Part shown: positions 1-5,890 of the stretch, piece after piece
Layout: every line of letters begins with the position of its first letter
Numbering within the stretch: the stretch's first letter is position 1
Origin: CALHAX01 sp039816705
GTDB lineage: Bacteria > Pseudomonadota > Alphaproteobacteria > Rhizobiales > CALHAX01
Length of the DNA: 10,101 nt
Assembly (NCBI GenBank): GCA_039816705.1
Contig: JBCBXF010000114.1
Coordinates: forward strand, 1-10,101
Reading direction: 5' to 3'
Made by a program: the position numbers and the translations under genes
Notes under the pieces: generated by a model
What the model was told of the DNA's origin: nothing
The model's database searches: none
The model's input: only the letters and a program-made list of their open reading frames with translations

Positions 1-541
1 CGGTTGCCAGCCAGGCGAACGCCGAAGGAAACAGACAGGCAGAGCACAAAAACACGAACGTCTCGCCCCCTTCCGCCAGCCCTGCGAGATAGAAAAACGA
101 TTTATCTCCTTGTGCTTGCGTCGTCAGTCCAGTGTCATCCGCAGCCCGTGCAAACGCGAGAAACGCCGCGCCGTTGACAACAAACCCGGAGAGCAAAAAC
201 GCTGCAGCAAGACCGTTGGCAGCCGGGGCATGGATGGCAAACGCGAGCGGCACGGCGGCGTAAATCAGGAAGTCGCAGGCAATATCGAGAAATCCGCCTG
301 CTGCATCTTCCTTGCCCTGCAGGCGGGCGAGCGGGCCATCTAGACCATCGGCGATCCGATTGCCGACGAGTGCGGCACCTCCAGCGAGAAACGACCCGAG
401 CGCTATCGACACCGCGCCTGCCAGACCGATGGCCACCCCTCCAAGCGTGACTGAGGTTGCCGAAAGACCGAGCTGTCCAAGAAAGCGCGCCACACGGTTG
501 AGGGGTGGATCAATCAGCGGGCGCAGGCGGGCATCAAACAT
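1..541 (-). CDS. CDP-alcohol phosphatidyltransferase family protein (3' end outside window)
   Basis: Integral membrane enzyme of the family that moves a phosphoalcohol from a CDP-alcohol such as CDP-diacylglycerol onto an acceptor alcohol, with release of CMP. The visible 180 residues carry the complete family signature DxxDGxxAR(x8)GxxxDxxxD: D65, D68, G69, A72, R73, G82, D86 and D90. These acidic residues bind the metal and the CDP group. Hydrophobic segments flank the motif at roughly residues 33-60, 91-105 and 110-125. The sequence runs off the left edge, so the C-terminal membrane helices are missing. ATG at 541 is chosen because the N-terminus MFDARLRPLIDPPLN fits alphaproteobacterial relatives as I recall them and an AAGG lies about 8 bases upstream; GTG at 586 would add 15 residues. 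Acceptor specificity cannot be read from the fragment. Confidence 0.88.
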   Translation of the reverse strand, partial: MFDARLRPLIDPPLNRVARFLGQLGLSATSVTLGGVAIGLAGAVSIALGSFLAGGAALVGNRIADGLDGPLARLQGKEDAAGGFLDIACDFLIYAAVPLAFAIHAPAANGLAAAFLLSGFVVNGAAFLAFARAADDTGLTTQAQGDKSFFYLAGLAEGGETFVFLCSACLFPSAFAWLAT

Positions 542-605
542 CCGCCAAGCCTTGCCGGTGATTGCGAACAGCGCAAGCGATCGCACAACGCTCTACACCA
601 ATCAA

Positions 606-635
606 ATTTTACGACAGCGATTAAGTGCGCGGCAA
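606..635 (-). promoter_or_regulatory. Possible sigma-70-type promoter for the phosphatidyltransferase gene
   Basis: On the minus strand a -35-like TTGCCG (635-630) is separated by 18 bases from a -10-like TAAAAT (611-606). Transcription would begin near 599, giving a leader of about 58 bases before the ATG at 541. The boxes are reasonable but not perfect. The same bases also form one side of a possible RNA stem on the plus strand, so this is tentative. Confidence 0.35.
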
Positions 636-779
636 CGATTGGAGCCTAGTTTCTGTCCATCGGGTCGCCGTTCGCCGGCATGTCATGTTTTGCGTCTTGC
701 CTGCGCACGGTGGCCCGATACTTTCCTGGGGTTTGCCGAAGACGACTGGAGGGGTGGCGTGTGCCGCCTCTTTTTTTTT
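630..779 (+). ncRNA. Candidate structured small RNA ending at an intrinsic terminator
   Basis: No protein gene occupies this stretch, yet the plus strand can form a rod-like fold ending in an intrinsic terminator. The core is a 13-bp helix between 659-671 and 707-719 with two G-U pairs. It is extended inward after single mismatches by CGC/GCG (673-675 with 703-705) and GGCA/TGCC (677-680 with 698-701). An outer CGGCAA/TTGCCG helix (630-635 with 733-738) encloses an asymmetric bubble of 23 and 14 bases. The terminator follows at 751-779. A long apical stem with a central bubble resembles the general 6S RNA layout, but I cannot confirm a 6S match, and no convincing plus-strand promoter or defined 5' end is seen. 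The left boundary is therefore nominal. Confidence 0.35.
751..779 (+). terminator. Intrinsic terminator, plus strand
   Basis: GGGGTGGC (751-758), loop GTGT, GCCGCCTC (763-770) forms an 8-bp stem with two G-U pairs, followed by nine consecutive T (771-779). The T tract lies only on the plus-strand 3' side, so this terminates rightward transcription. No rightward protein gene precedes it, which is the main evidence for a small RNA here. Confidence 0.75.
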
Positions 780-781
780 GC

Positions 782-892
782 GCAAACGACCCTGCTCCCC
801 CGCGGGTGGGCCACGGGAGAACAGGTTTTGCAGTCATACGGCCGGGCTGCATAGACCCGGCTGGAGTTTGACCGGGCGACGCCGCCCTTTTT
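782..892 (+). ncRNA. Candidate second small RNA, or read-through tail of the first, with three hairpins
   Basis: Three successive plus-strand hairpins occupy this gene-free stretch. Hairpin 1 pairs 782-786 with 827-831, 791-794 with 822-825 and 795-799 with 815-819, with an AA bulge at 820-821. Hairpin 2 pairs GCCGGG (841-846) with CCCGGC (856-861). Hairpin 3 is the terminator at 874-892. Two stem-loops followed by a terminator stem is a common layout for small RNAs of about 110 nt in this class. No clear promoter was found, and it could equally be the extension of the upstream candidate when the first terminator is passed. Confidence 0.3.
874..892 (+). terminator. Second intrinsic terminator, plus strand
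   Basis: GGGCG (874-878), loop ACGC, CGCCC (883-887) then TTTTT (888-892). It is compact and GC-rich, with a T tract only on the plus-strand side. It lies about 95 bases after the first plus-strand terminator, with no protein gene between them. Confidence 0.65.
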
Positions 893-899
893 ATTCTTG

Positions 900-939
900 G
901 CTGGCGGCAGATTTGGGTGGGAGTTGGTCTGCCGCCAGC
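900..939. repeat. Perfect 12-bp inverted repeat with 16-base loop
   Basis: GCTGGCGGCAGA (900-911) and TCTGCCGCCAGC (928-939) are exact complements around the 16-base spacer TTTGGGTGGGAGTTGG. Neither side has a T tract, so it is not a standard intrinsic terminator. On the minus strand it lies 71 bases beyond the metC stop, where it could protect the mRNA 3' end; there the loop would read CCAACTCCCACCCAAA, a CUCCC-type single-stranded loop. A protein-binding site is the alternative. Confidence 0.7.
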
Positions 940-986
940 GCGCTGATTGCGCACACTCGGTATGCGAGAAATATTCGCATTTTGCA

Positions 987-1004
987 CCTAGGCAGGTTCC
1001 TAGG
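987..1004. repeat. Short inverted repeat after the metC stop
   Basis: CCTAGG (987-992), spacer CAGGTT, CCTAGG (999-1004), seven bases past the metC stop on the minus strand. It is followed on that strand by TGCAAAATGC rather than a T tract, so it would be a weak transcription-end signal at best. A second small repeat, ATGCGA (962-967) with TCGCAT (975-980), lies just beyond. Confidence 0.35.
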
Positions 1005-1010
1005 GGGCCG

Positions 1011-2210
1011 TCAGCCTCGTATCGCGCGTGCCGCATCAAACCGCGCGAGCCCGGCCTCAAGATCGTTGATGAGGTCTGCAGGATCTTCCAGTCCGATATG
1101 GACCCGGATGGCATGGCCGCTGTGCGGCCAAGCGGTCGCCGTGCGATAGCTGCGCGGATCGAACGGGATGGCGAGACTTTCAAACCCGCCCCAAGAATAG
1201 CCCATGCCGAACAGCCGCATCTCATCCAGCATGGCTGAGAGCGCAGCGTCCGGCGCGTCTGGCAACACAAACGAGAACAGCCCTGATGCGCCCTCGAAAT
1301 CACGGGTCCAAAGCGCATGTTGCGGGTGGCTCTCCAAAGCCGGATGAAGCACGCGTTCGACAAGCGGATGCTGCTGGAGCCATCGCGCAACGGTGAGCCC
1401 GCTCTCCCAGTGTTGCTTCAGTCGCACCGCGATCGTCCGCATCCCGCGTTGGCCGAGATAAACTTCCTCGGTGCCGGCGCAGTTGCCGAGAAGATCGAGG
1501 GTCTGGTCCAGCTCGCCGACAAGCGCCTCAGTCATTGTCACGGAGCCAAGCATCGCGTCCGAGTGCCCAACGATGTATTTTGTTGCCGCCTGGATCGACA
1601 CATCGGCGCCATGCGTGAATGGCTTGAAGTAGAGCGGTGAGGCCCACGTGTTGTCGATGACAACGAGCGCGCCGACGGCGTGTGCGGCCGCCGCAATCGC
1701 CGGCAGGTCCTGCACCTCGAAAGTCTGCGACCCGGGAGACTCCGTATAAACGAGGCGCGTGTTATCGCGCAGCAGATCGGTAATTCCGGCACCGATCAAC
1801 GGATCATAATACTCCGTTTTCACGCCGAGCCGTCGCAACACACGATCACAGAATGTGCGCGTTGGCCGATAAACGCTGTCGACAATCAAAATATGATCAC
1901 CGCTCTGCACCATCGCCAACAGCGTAGAGGTTACGGCGGAAAGACCCGAGGGCACCATCACGGTGCGCGCTCCACCCTCCAGCAGCGCAATCTGTTCCTC
2001 AAGACCGCGCACCAGCGGTGATCCACGACGGCCATACGCGGTCGGCATTCCCCCGCTCTTCAGGGACGCAACGTCGGGATGCAGCACCGTCGAGCCCCGA
2101 TAAACCGGTGTGTTGACGAAACCGTCGTGCTTGGCCGAGGTCCGCCCGGCGTGCGCCAGCTGAGTGGCTGTTGCAAAGTTGCGTGCGGTTTCGCTCATAG
2201 GTGCGCTCAT
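1011..2210 (-). CDS. metC: Cystathionine beta-lyase (PLP-dependent, MetC type)
   Basis: Cytosolic PLP enzyme that cleaves cystathionine to homocysteine, pyruvate and ammonia, the penultimate step of methionine synthesis by transsulfuration. The 399-residue length fits the Cys/Met-metabolism PLP family. Visible features are the phosphate-side segment VPSGLSAVTS (about 86-95), the cofactor-binding D186-N-T (IDNTWASPLYF) and the Schiff-base lysine K211 in QAATKYIVGHSD. The YSWGGFESL segment near the C-terminus is typical of the beta-lyase branch rather than gamma-synthases. The ATG at 2210 has no purine-rich ribosome site upstream; ATG at 2198 is the only near alternative, and a stop lies 16 codons upstream. 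It is 63 bases downstream of sseA on the same strand, so co-transcription is likely. Cystathionine gamma-lyase activity is less likely but not excluded. Confidence 0.92.
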   Translation of the reverse strand: MSAPMSETARNFATATQLAHAGRTSAKHDGFVNTPVYRGSTVLHPDVASLKSGGMPTAYGRRGSPLVRGLEEQIALLEGGARTVMVPSGLSAVTSTLLAMVQSGDHILIVDSVYRPTRTFCDRVLRRLGVKTEYYDPLIGAGITDLLRDNTRLVYTESPGSQTFEVQDLPAIAAAAHAVGALVVIDNTWASPLYFKPFTHGADVSIQAATKYIVGHSDAMLGSVTMTEALVGELDQTLDLLGNCAGTEEVYLGQRGMRTIAVRLKQHWESGLTVARWLQQHPLVERVLHPALESHPQHALWTRDFEGASGLFSFVLPDAPDAALSAMLDEMRLFGMGYSWGGFESLAIPFDPRSYRTATAWPHSGHAIRVHIGLEDPADLINDLEAGLARFDAARAIRG

Positions 2211-2273
2211 CCAATGAGAAGAGGAAGTGTTTGTTGGCGTGGGGCGAAAGTGCCGTCATCGGCGAAGGAAGCG

Positions 2274-3158
2274 TCAGTTAGGCCCACCGCTCGCGACCGG
2301 GCAGTCGTCACGCGCACCCCATTCGCTCCACGAGCCGTCATATAGGCGGACGTCATCGCAGCCCATTTCGCCGAGAGCAAGATTGAGAACCGCAGCAGTG
2401 ACGCCCGAGCCGCAGGTCGTAACGATTGGCGCATTGCGTCGGACACCCGCTGCGTCGAAGGCATCGGCAAGCTTGTCACGTGAGCGCAGCGTGCCGTCGT
2501 CCGCCAGCAGATCCGTGAAAGGCAGGCTGCGCGCACCGGGCATGTGACCACGCGCAAGGTCCGCCCGCGGCTCCGCTGCAGTACCGGCAAATCGCCCGGC
2601 ACTGCGTGCGTCCACAACTTGGACGTCATGCGCATCGAGCGCGGCTTTTACATCCGCGCACGTCGCCACCATGGCCGGGCGATGGCGTGGCGTGAAATGT
2701 CGGCGCGTCCGTGCCGGTGGAACGCCATCTTCAGTAGGGCGCTCCTCCGCCACCCACTTCGGAAGACCGCCGTCCAGAACGCGCACATCATCGTGCCCCA
2801 TCACGCGGAACATCCACCATGCCCGCGCCGCACTGAAAAGGCCGTGGCTGTCATAGATCACCAGGCGTTGCCCATCGCCGACGCCCATCGCCCGCATCTT
2901 CGCGGCAAAGACGATTGGGCTCGGCATCATGTGGGGCAACGGGTTTGCGTCGTCCTTGATCGCATCGACATCGAAGAAGACCGCACCCGGAATCCGCTGC
3001 GAGACAAACTCCGCAGCCGCATCGCGATCTGCGCCGGGTAGGTGATAAGATGCATCGAGCACCAAAACGTCTGGTGCGTCGATCCGCTGGGCCAGCCACT
3101 CGGTCGAGACCAGCCAGGACGCGTTCTTCGCTGTGGTGGCACGCGAGGTTTCGGGCAT
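2274..3158 (-). CDS. sseA: 3-mercaptopyruvate sulfurtransferase (two rhodanese domains)
   Basis: Transfers sulfur from 3-mercaptopyruvate to cyanide or thiol acceptors, linking cysteine breakdown to sulfane sulfur pools. The 294-residue protein has an N-terminal inactive rhodanese domain (about 14-140, with DAxYHLPG and GAVFFDVD) and a C-terminal catalytic domain (about 165-285). The catalytic loop is C249-G-S-G-V-T, the mercaptopyruvate-type loop rather than the CRKGVTA loop of true rhodaneses; R185 and R189 in DARSAGRF match the substrate-binding arginines. The start is the ATG at 3158, because AAGGA lies 7 bases upstream and the protein then begins MPETSRATTAKNASWLVST; a longer reading to 3323 would overlap alaX with unconvincing sequence. 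It lies 56 bases after alaX and 63 before metC on the same strand. Confidence 0.93.
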   Translation of the reverse strand: MPETSRATTAKNASWLVSTEWLAQRIDAPDVLVLDASYHLPGADRDAAAEFVSQRIPGAVFFDVDAIKDDANPLPHMMPSPIVFAAKMRAMGVGDGQRLVIYDSHGLFSAARAWWMFRVMGHDDVRVLDGGLPKWVAEERPTEDGVPPARTRRHFTPRHRPAMVATCADVKAALDAHDVQVVDARSAGRFAGTAAEPRADLARGHMPGARSLPFTDLLADDGTLRSRDKLADAFDAAGVRRNAPIVTTCGSGVTAAVLNLALGEMGCDDVRLYDGSWSEWGARDDCPVASGGPN

Positions 3159-3214
3159 GGGTGTATCCTTGCAGGAATAATCGGGCGTAGGGCGCATTGT
3201 AACCGGCGGACACC

Positions 3215-3925
3215 TCAGTCGATCTCGATCCGCACGCGCCGGTTCTGCGCGCCTTTCTTTTCGACTTTGACCACGCGGGCCGCACCAATTTCGGCGGTTC
3301 TCGCGACGTGCGTGCCGCCACACGGCTGATAGTCAATCTTGCCGATCCGCACCATTCGGATGCGCCCCGAACCGCGAGGTGGTTTGACCGACATTGTGCG
3401 CACCAGGTCGGGGTTCGCGTCCAGTGTTTCGTCGGTGATCCATTCGGTCATGACGGGATGGTCGTTTGAAATGAGTGCATTGAGCGCTTCAGTCAGTTCA
3501 TCCCGATCGAGCGTAGCGTTTGGTGCATCAAAGTCGAGACGCCCCTTGCCCGCACCGATCTGACCGCCGGTGACCGGATAGTCGACCAGCGAACACAACA
3601 GATGCAGCGCCGTGTGGCAGCGCATGTGCGCGCTTCGCAGATCAACGTCGATCGCACAGGCGACGTTGTCTCCAACTGCGGGCAAATCCTGCGCGCCATC
3701 GGGCACGTGCACGAGCGCGCCAGTCTCCCGATCTGTCAGCGTCGTTGCGATCAGCAGTGTTTCGCCGGCGTTGGTCATCATCGTGCCGCGATCGCCCGGC
3801 TGACCGCCGCCGGTGGGATAGAACACCGTCTGGTCAAGCACGATCCCACCTTGGTCCGTGATGCCCGTCACAGTCGCTGTGCAGGTCTCGAGATAAGCAT
3901 CGTCCCGAAACAGTGGCGTCGTCAT
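3215..3925 (-). CDS. alaX: Alanyl-tRNA editing protein, AlaX type
   Basis: Free-standing trans-editing hydrolase related to the editing domain of alanyl-tRNA synthetase; family members deacylate Ser-tRNA(Ala) and Gly-tRNA(Ala). Numbering from the ATG, the zinc ligands are H104 and H108 in RCHTALHLL and C202 and H206 in QPCGGTHVA, all four intact. The N-terminal FYPTGGGQPGDRG is the typical AlaX glycine-rich segment. At 236 residues it is of medium size, without aminoacylation or C-Ala domains. ATG at 3925 is preferred over the GTG at 3928 because AGAAGGG lies 6 bases before the ATG. It is the first gene of the likely alaX-sseA-metC operon and is divergent from msrB. Its place among cysteine and methionine genes suggests a link to serine or sulfur amino-acid supply, but that is inference. 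Confidence 0.9.
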   Translation of the reverse strand: MTTPLFRDDAYLETCTATVTGITDQGGIVLDQTVFYPTGGGQPGDRGTMMTNAGETLLIATTLTDRETGALVHVPDGAQDLPAVGDNVACAIDVDLRSAHMRCHTALHLLCSLVDYPVTGGQIGAGKGRLDFDAPNATLDRDELTEALNALISNDHPVMTEWITDETLDANPDLVRTMSVKPPRGSGRIRMVRIGKIDYQPCGGTHVARTAEIGAARVVKVEKKGAQNRRVRIEID

Positions 3926-4013
3926 CACGGACCCTTCTCAGTGTTTATGTTGTTCGTTTGAATATCATGTGCGGCGGGCATCCCGAAACCGGCGGCTTGA
4001 AACAAGGGTACGG

Positions 4014-4035
4014 GAACATCACCCTTTTGATGTTC
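4014..4035. promoter_or_regulatory. Perfect 8-bp inverted repeat between alaX and msrB (possible operator)
   Basis: GAACATCA (4014-4021), spacer CCCTTT, TGATGTTC (4028-4035). The arms are exact complements with a 6-base spacer, the geometry of a dimeric regulator site or a short 5' UTR hairpin. It lies in the divergent alaX/msrB intergenic space, 60 bases before the msrB start. The regulator is unknown, and no convincing promoter boxes were found alongside it. Confidence 0.4.
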
Positions 4036-4095
4036 GTGAAGTGCAATGCCTTCGCCAGCAACTCGTGGCCAATGGCAAGCTGAGAGGAGAAGTCT

Positions 4096-4599
4096 ATGGT
4101 CACCCGCAGAACGGCTTTATTGGGCGCGAGCGCTCTTGCAGTCAGCGCTGCGTTCGCCGTCACGGGTCTGTTCCGCCGCACGTCGAAGGCGACGGCACGA
4201 CCCTCATTTAAAATCATGCGGACGCCAGAGGAGTGGAAGGCGCTCTTGACGCCGTCTCAATACGCCGTGTTGCGCAAGGAAGCGACGGAACGGCCTTTCA
4301 CCAGTCCGCTCAATGATGAAAAGCGCGTCGGCGTCTATGCGTGCGCCGGCTGTGATTTGCCGCTCTACCGCTCGCGCGACAAGTATGACAGCGGCACCGG
4401 ATGGCCGAGTTTTACCCGCAGCATTGATGGCGCGGTCGGGACGAAAGTCGATCACAAGCTGTTCGTTGCGCGCACCGAGGTCCATTGCCGACGCTGCGGC
4501 GGGCATCTGGGTCACATTTTTGACGATGGCCCCGCACCGACCGGCAAGCGTCACTGCATCAATGGCGTTGCGCTCGATTTCAAACCACAGAGCGCCTGA
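4096..4599 (+). CDS. msrB: Peptide-methionine (R)-S-oxide reductase with Tat-type leader
   Basis: Reduces the R epimer of methionine sulfoxide in proteins back to methionine. The 167-residue protein has an N-terminal TRRTALLG twin-arginine motif and hydrophobic stretch (about 3-26), which suggests export to or anchoring at the periplasmic side. The SelR domain spans about 39-164: zinc cysteines C83, C86, C131 and C134, GTGWPSF around W103, GGHLGHIFDDGP, and the catalytic C154 in RHCINGVAL. The usual resolving-cysteine position (C in CGWP) is T101, so it is a one-Cys-type enzyme needing an external thiol. AGGAG 6 bases before the ATG at 4096 fixes the start. The 3' end is only 20 bases from the convergent cysteine synthase stop, with no clear T-tract terminator between. 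Confidence 0.93.
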   Translation: MVTRRTALLGASALAVSAAFAVTGLFRRTSKATARPSFKIMRTPEEWKALLTPSQYAVLRKEATERPFTSPLNDEKRVGVYACAGCDLPLYRSRDKYDSGTGWPSFTRSIDGAVGTKVDHKLFVARTEVHCRRCGGHLGHIFDDGPAPTGKRHCINGVALDFKPQSA

Positions 4600-4619
4600 G
4601 AATCGCTCGGCGAGGGATG

Positions 4620-5663
4620 TCAGCCGTCGACGACCTCTTCACTGACATCCGGCACATCGACGCTGCGCTGCATCCAGCCCGGCACCGGCAGGTTTTTTTT
4701 TCGCAGAAATTCGGGATTGAGAATCTTGCTTTGATAGCGTGCCCCATGATCACAAAGCATTGTCACGATCGTCTTGCCCGGCCCAAGTTCATTCGCCAGC
4801 GCGATCGCGCCCACAATGTTGATCCCGGCCGAACCGCCAAGGCAGATGCCCTCGTTCTCGATAAGATCAAAAACGACATCGAGGGCGGCAGCATCGGAGA
4901 TATTGAAGGCGTGATCGACCTCGGCATCTTGAAGGTTGGCCGTGATGCGTCCCTGCCCGATCCCCTCGGTGATCGAAGAGCCGGATGATTTCAGCTCGCC
5001 AAAACGATAGTGCGAATAGATCGCTGAGCCATCTGGATCAGCGAGCGCGATCTGAATGTCCGACCGTTTGGCTTTCAGCCCCATGGAAACGCCGGCAAGC
5101 GTCCCGCCAGACCCGACGGCACTGACGAACCCGTCCACTGCGCCTGCGGTCTGATCCCAGATTTCCTCCGCCGTCGTATGGATGTGCGCCTCACGGTTCG
5201 CGACGTTGTCAAACTGGTTTGCCCAGACCGCTCCGCCGTCGCGTGTTTTGGCCAGTTCTTTGGCGAGCCGCTCCGAATAACGGACATAATTGTTCGGGTT
5301 CTTGTAGGGTTTGGCGGGCACCAGGACGAGTTCCGCGCCGAGCATGCGCAATGCGTCTTTCTTCTCGTCCGATTGCGTCTCGGGCATCACGATCACAGTT
5401 CTGTAGCCAAGCGCGCGACCAATCACGGTCAGCCCGATGCCGGTATTGCCGGCAGTCCCCTCGACAATCGTGCCGCCCGGTTTCAGCAACCCTTTTTTCT
5501 CCGCATCGCGAATGATGAACAGCGCAGCGCGGTCTTTCACCGATTGCCCGGGATTCATGAACTCCGCCTTGCCCAGGATCGTGCATCCGGTTTCCGCACT
5601 CGCCTTTTGAAGTTTGATCAAAGGCGTGTTTCCGACGGCGTCAGCCACGGTATCGGTGATCAT
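4620..5663 (-). CDS. cysK: Cysteine synthase family protein (PLP, fold type II)
   Basis: Probable O-acetylserine sulfhydrylase forming cysteine from O-acetylserine and sulfide. The PLP lysine is K43 in GQSVKDRAAL, the phosphate-binding loop is GSGGT (184-188), and the C-terminal SAGIN and DHGARYQSK segments match the family. The substrate loop reads EGTAGNTGIG (68-77) instead of the TSGNTG of classical CysK, and at 347 residues it is longer than the usual 310-320, so it belongs to a divergent subgroup and the exact substrate is inferred. The start is ATG 5663, giving MITDTVADAVGNTPLIKL, with AAGGA 10 bases upstream; the longer reading to 5711 adds unconserved sequence. A run of nine A on the coding strand (4701-4693) near the C-terminus encodes RKKN and includes an in-phase A AAA AAC slippery heptamer. 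Confidence 0.85.
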   Translation of the reverse strand: MITDTVADAVGNTPLIKLQKASAETGCTILGKAEFMNPGQSVKDRAALFIIRDAEKKGLLKPGGTIVEGTAGNTGIGLTVIGRALGYRTVIVMPETQSDEKKDALRMLGAELVLVPAKPYKNPNNYVRYSERLAKELAKTRDGGAVWANQFDNVANREAHIHTTAEEIWDQTAGAVDGFVSAVGSGGTLAGVSMGLKAKRSDIQIALADPDGSAIYSHYRFGELKSSGSSITEGIGQGRITANLQDAEVDHAFNISDAAALDVVFDLIENEGICLGGSAGINIVGAIALANELGPGKTIVTMLCDHGARYQSKILNPEFLRKKNLPVPGWMQRSVDVPDVSEEVVDG

Positions 5664-5694
5664 GTTTCTCGCGTCCTTGAAGGCGTTTGACTGG

Positions 5695-5870
5695 CACGTG
5701 TGGGCACGCACGAAGGTAAACGATGTCTTAGCATCGGTGTTGGTTCGAGAGGGAAACCGGGACGGTAAAAAAAAACGTTGCGAACACGGACGGTATTTAA
5801 CCCAGCCTTAACCAGCAGCGGGCGAAATGGCGTCATCACAGTACGGCACGTGAGCGTTCATCACGTGATG
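5695..5870. promoter_or_regulatory. CACGTG elements and a 12-bp palindrome upstream of the outer membrane protein gene
   Basis: CACGTG occurs at 5695-5700, 5847-5852 and 5862-5867 within the 227-bp divergent intergenic space. The last copy sits in the perfect palindrome CATCACGTGATG (5859-5870), ending 20 bases before the barrel gene start. CACGTGA (5847-5853) and TCACGTG (5861-5867) also form a 7-bp inverted repeat with a 7-base spacer, so two exclusive pairings are possible. Either DNA operators or a leader hairpin near the ribosome site would fit. The same space has an A9 run (5767-5775) and two copies of GGACGGTA (5760-5767 and 5788-5795). Confidence 0.4.
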
Positions 5871-5890
5871 TAACCTGAAAGGTTTGCGAC

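Noticed and set aside
542..1010. Possible tmRNA, RNase P RNA or SRP RNA in the structured gene-free stretch.
   Set aside because: The conserved sequence blocks I would expect for each of these were not found, and the space is too small for RNase P RNA plus flanks.
312..1149. Plus-strand open frames of 174-180 codons covering the gene-free stretch and the phosphatidyltransferase gene.
   Set aside because: The products are rich in Arg, Pro and Ser without any recognisable domain. They overlap a gene with a perfect family motif on the other strand and run through both terminators.
2211..2273. Possible SAM-type riboswitch before metC.
   Set aside because: Only 63 bases separate sseA and metC and I see no SAM-II or SAM-I core there; the gap shows just a tiny GCCG/CGGC hairpin.
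3159..3323. Longer sseA start at 3323.
   Set aside because: The extra 55 residues overlap the alaX coding region and look non-protein-like, while ATG 3158 has a good ribosome site and fits the family length.
4600..4619. TCGCTCGGCGA as a bidirectional terminator between msrB and the cysteine synthase gene.
   Set aside because: A four-pair stem with a three-base loop and no T tract on either side is too weak to call.
5664..5711. Longer cysteine synthase start at 5711.
   Set aside because: The extra residues are unlike the family, which starts close to the xxxIGNTPLI-type segment supplied by ATG 5663.
5760..5799. Promoter for the outer membrane protein gene using TTGCGA (5778) and TATTTA (5794).
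   Set aside because: The spacing is only 10 bases, far too short for a sigma-70 promoter.
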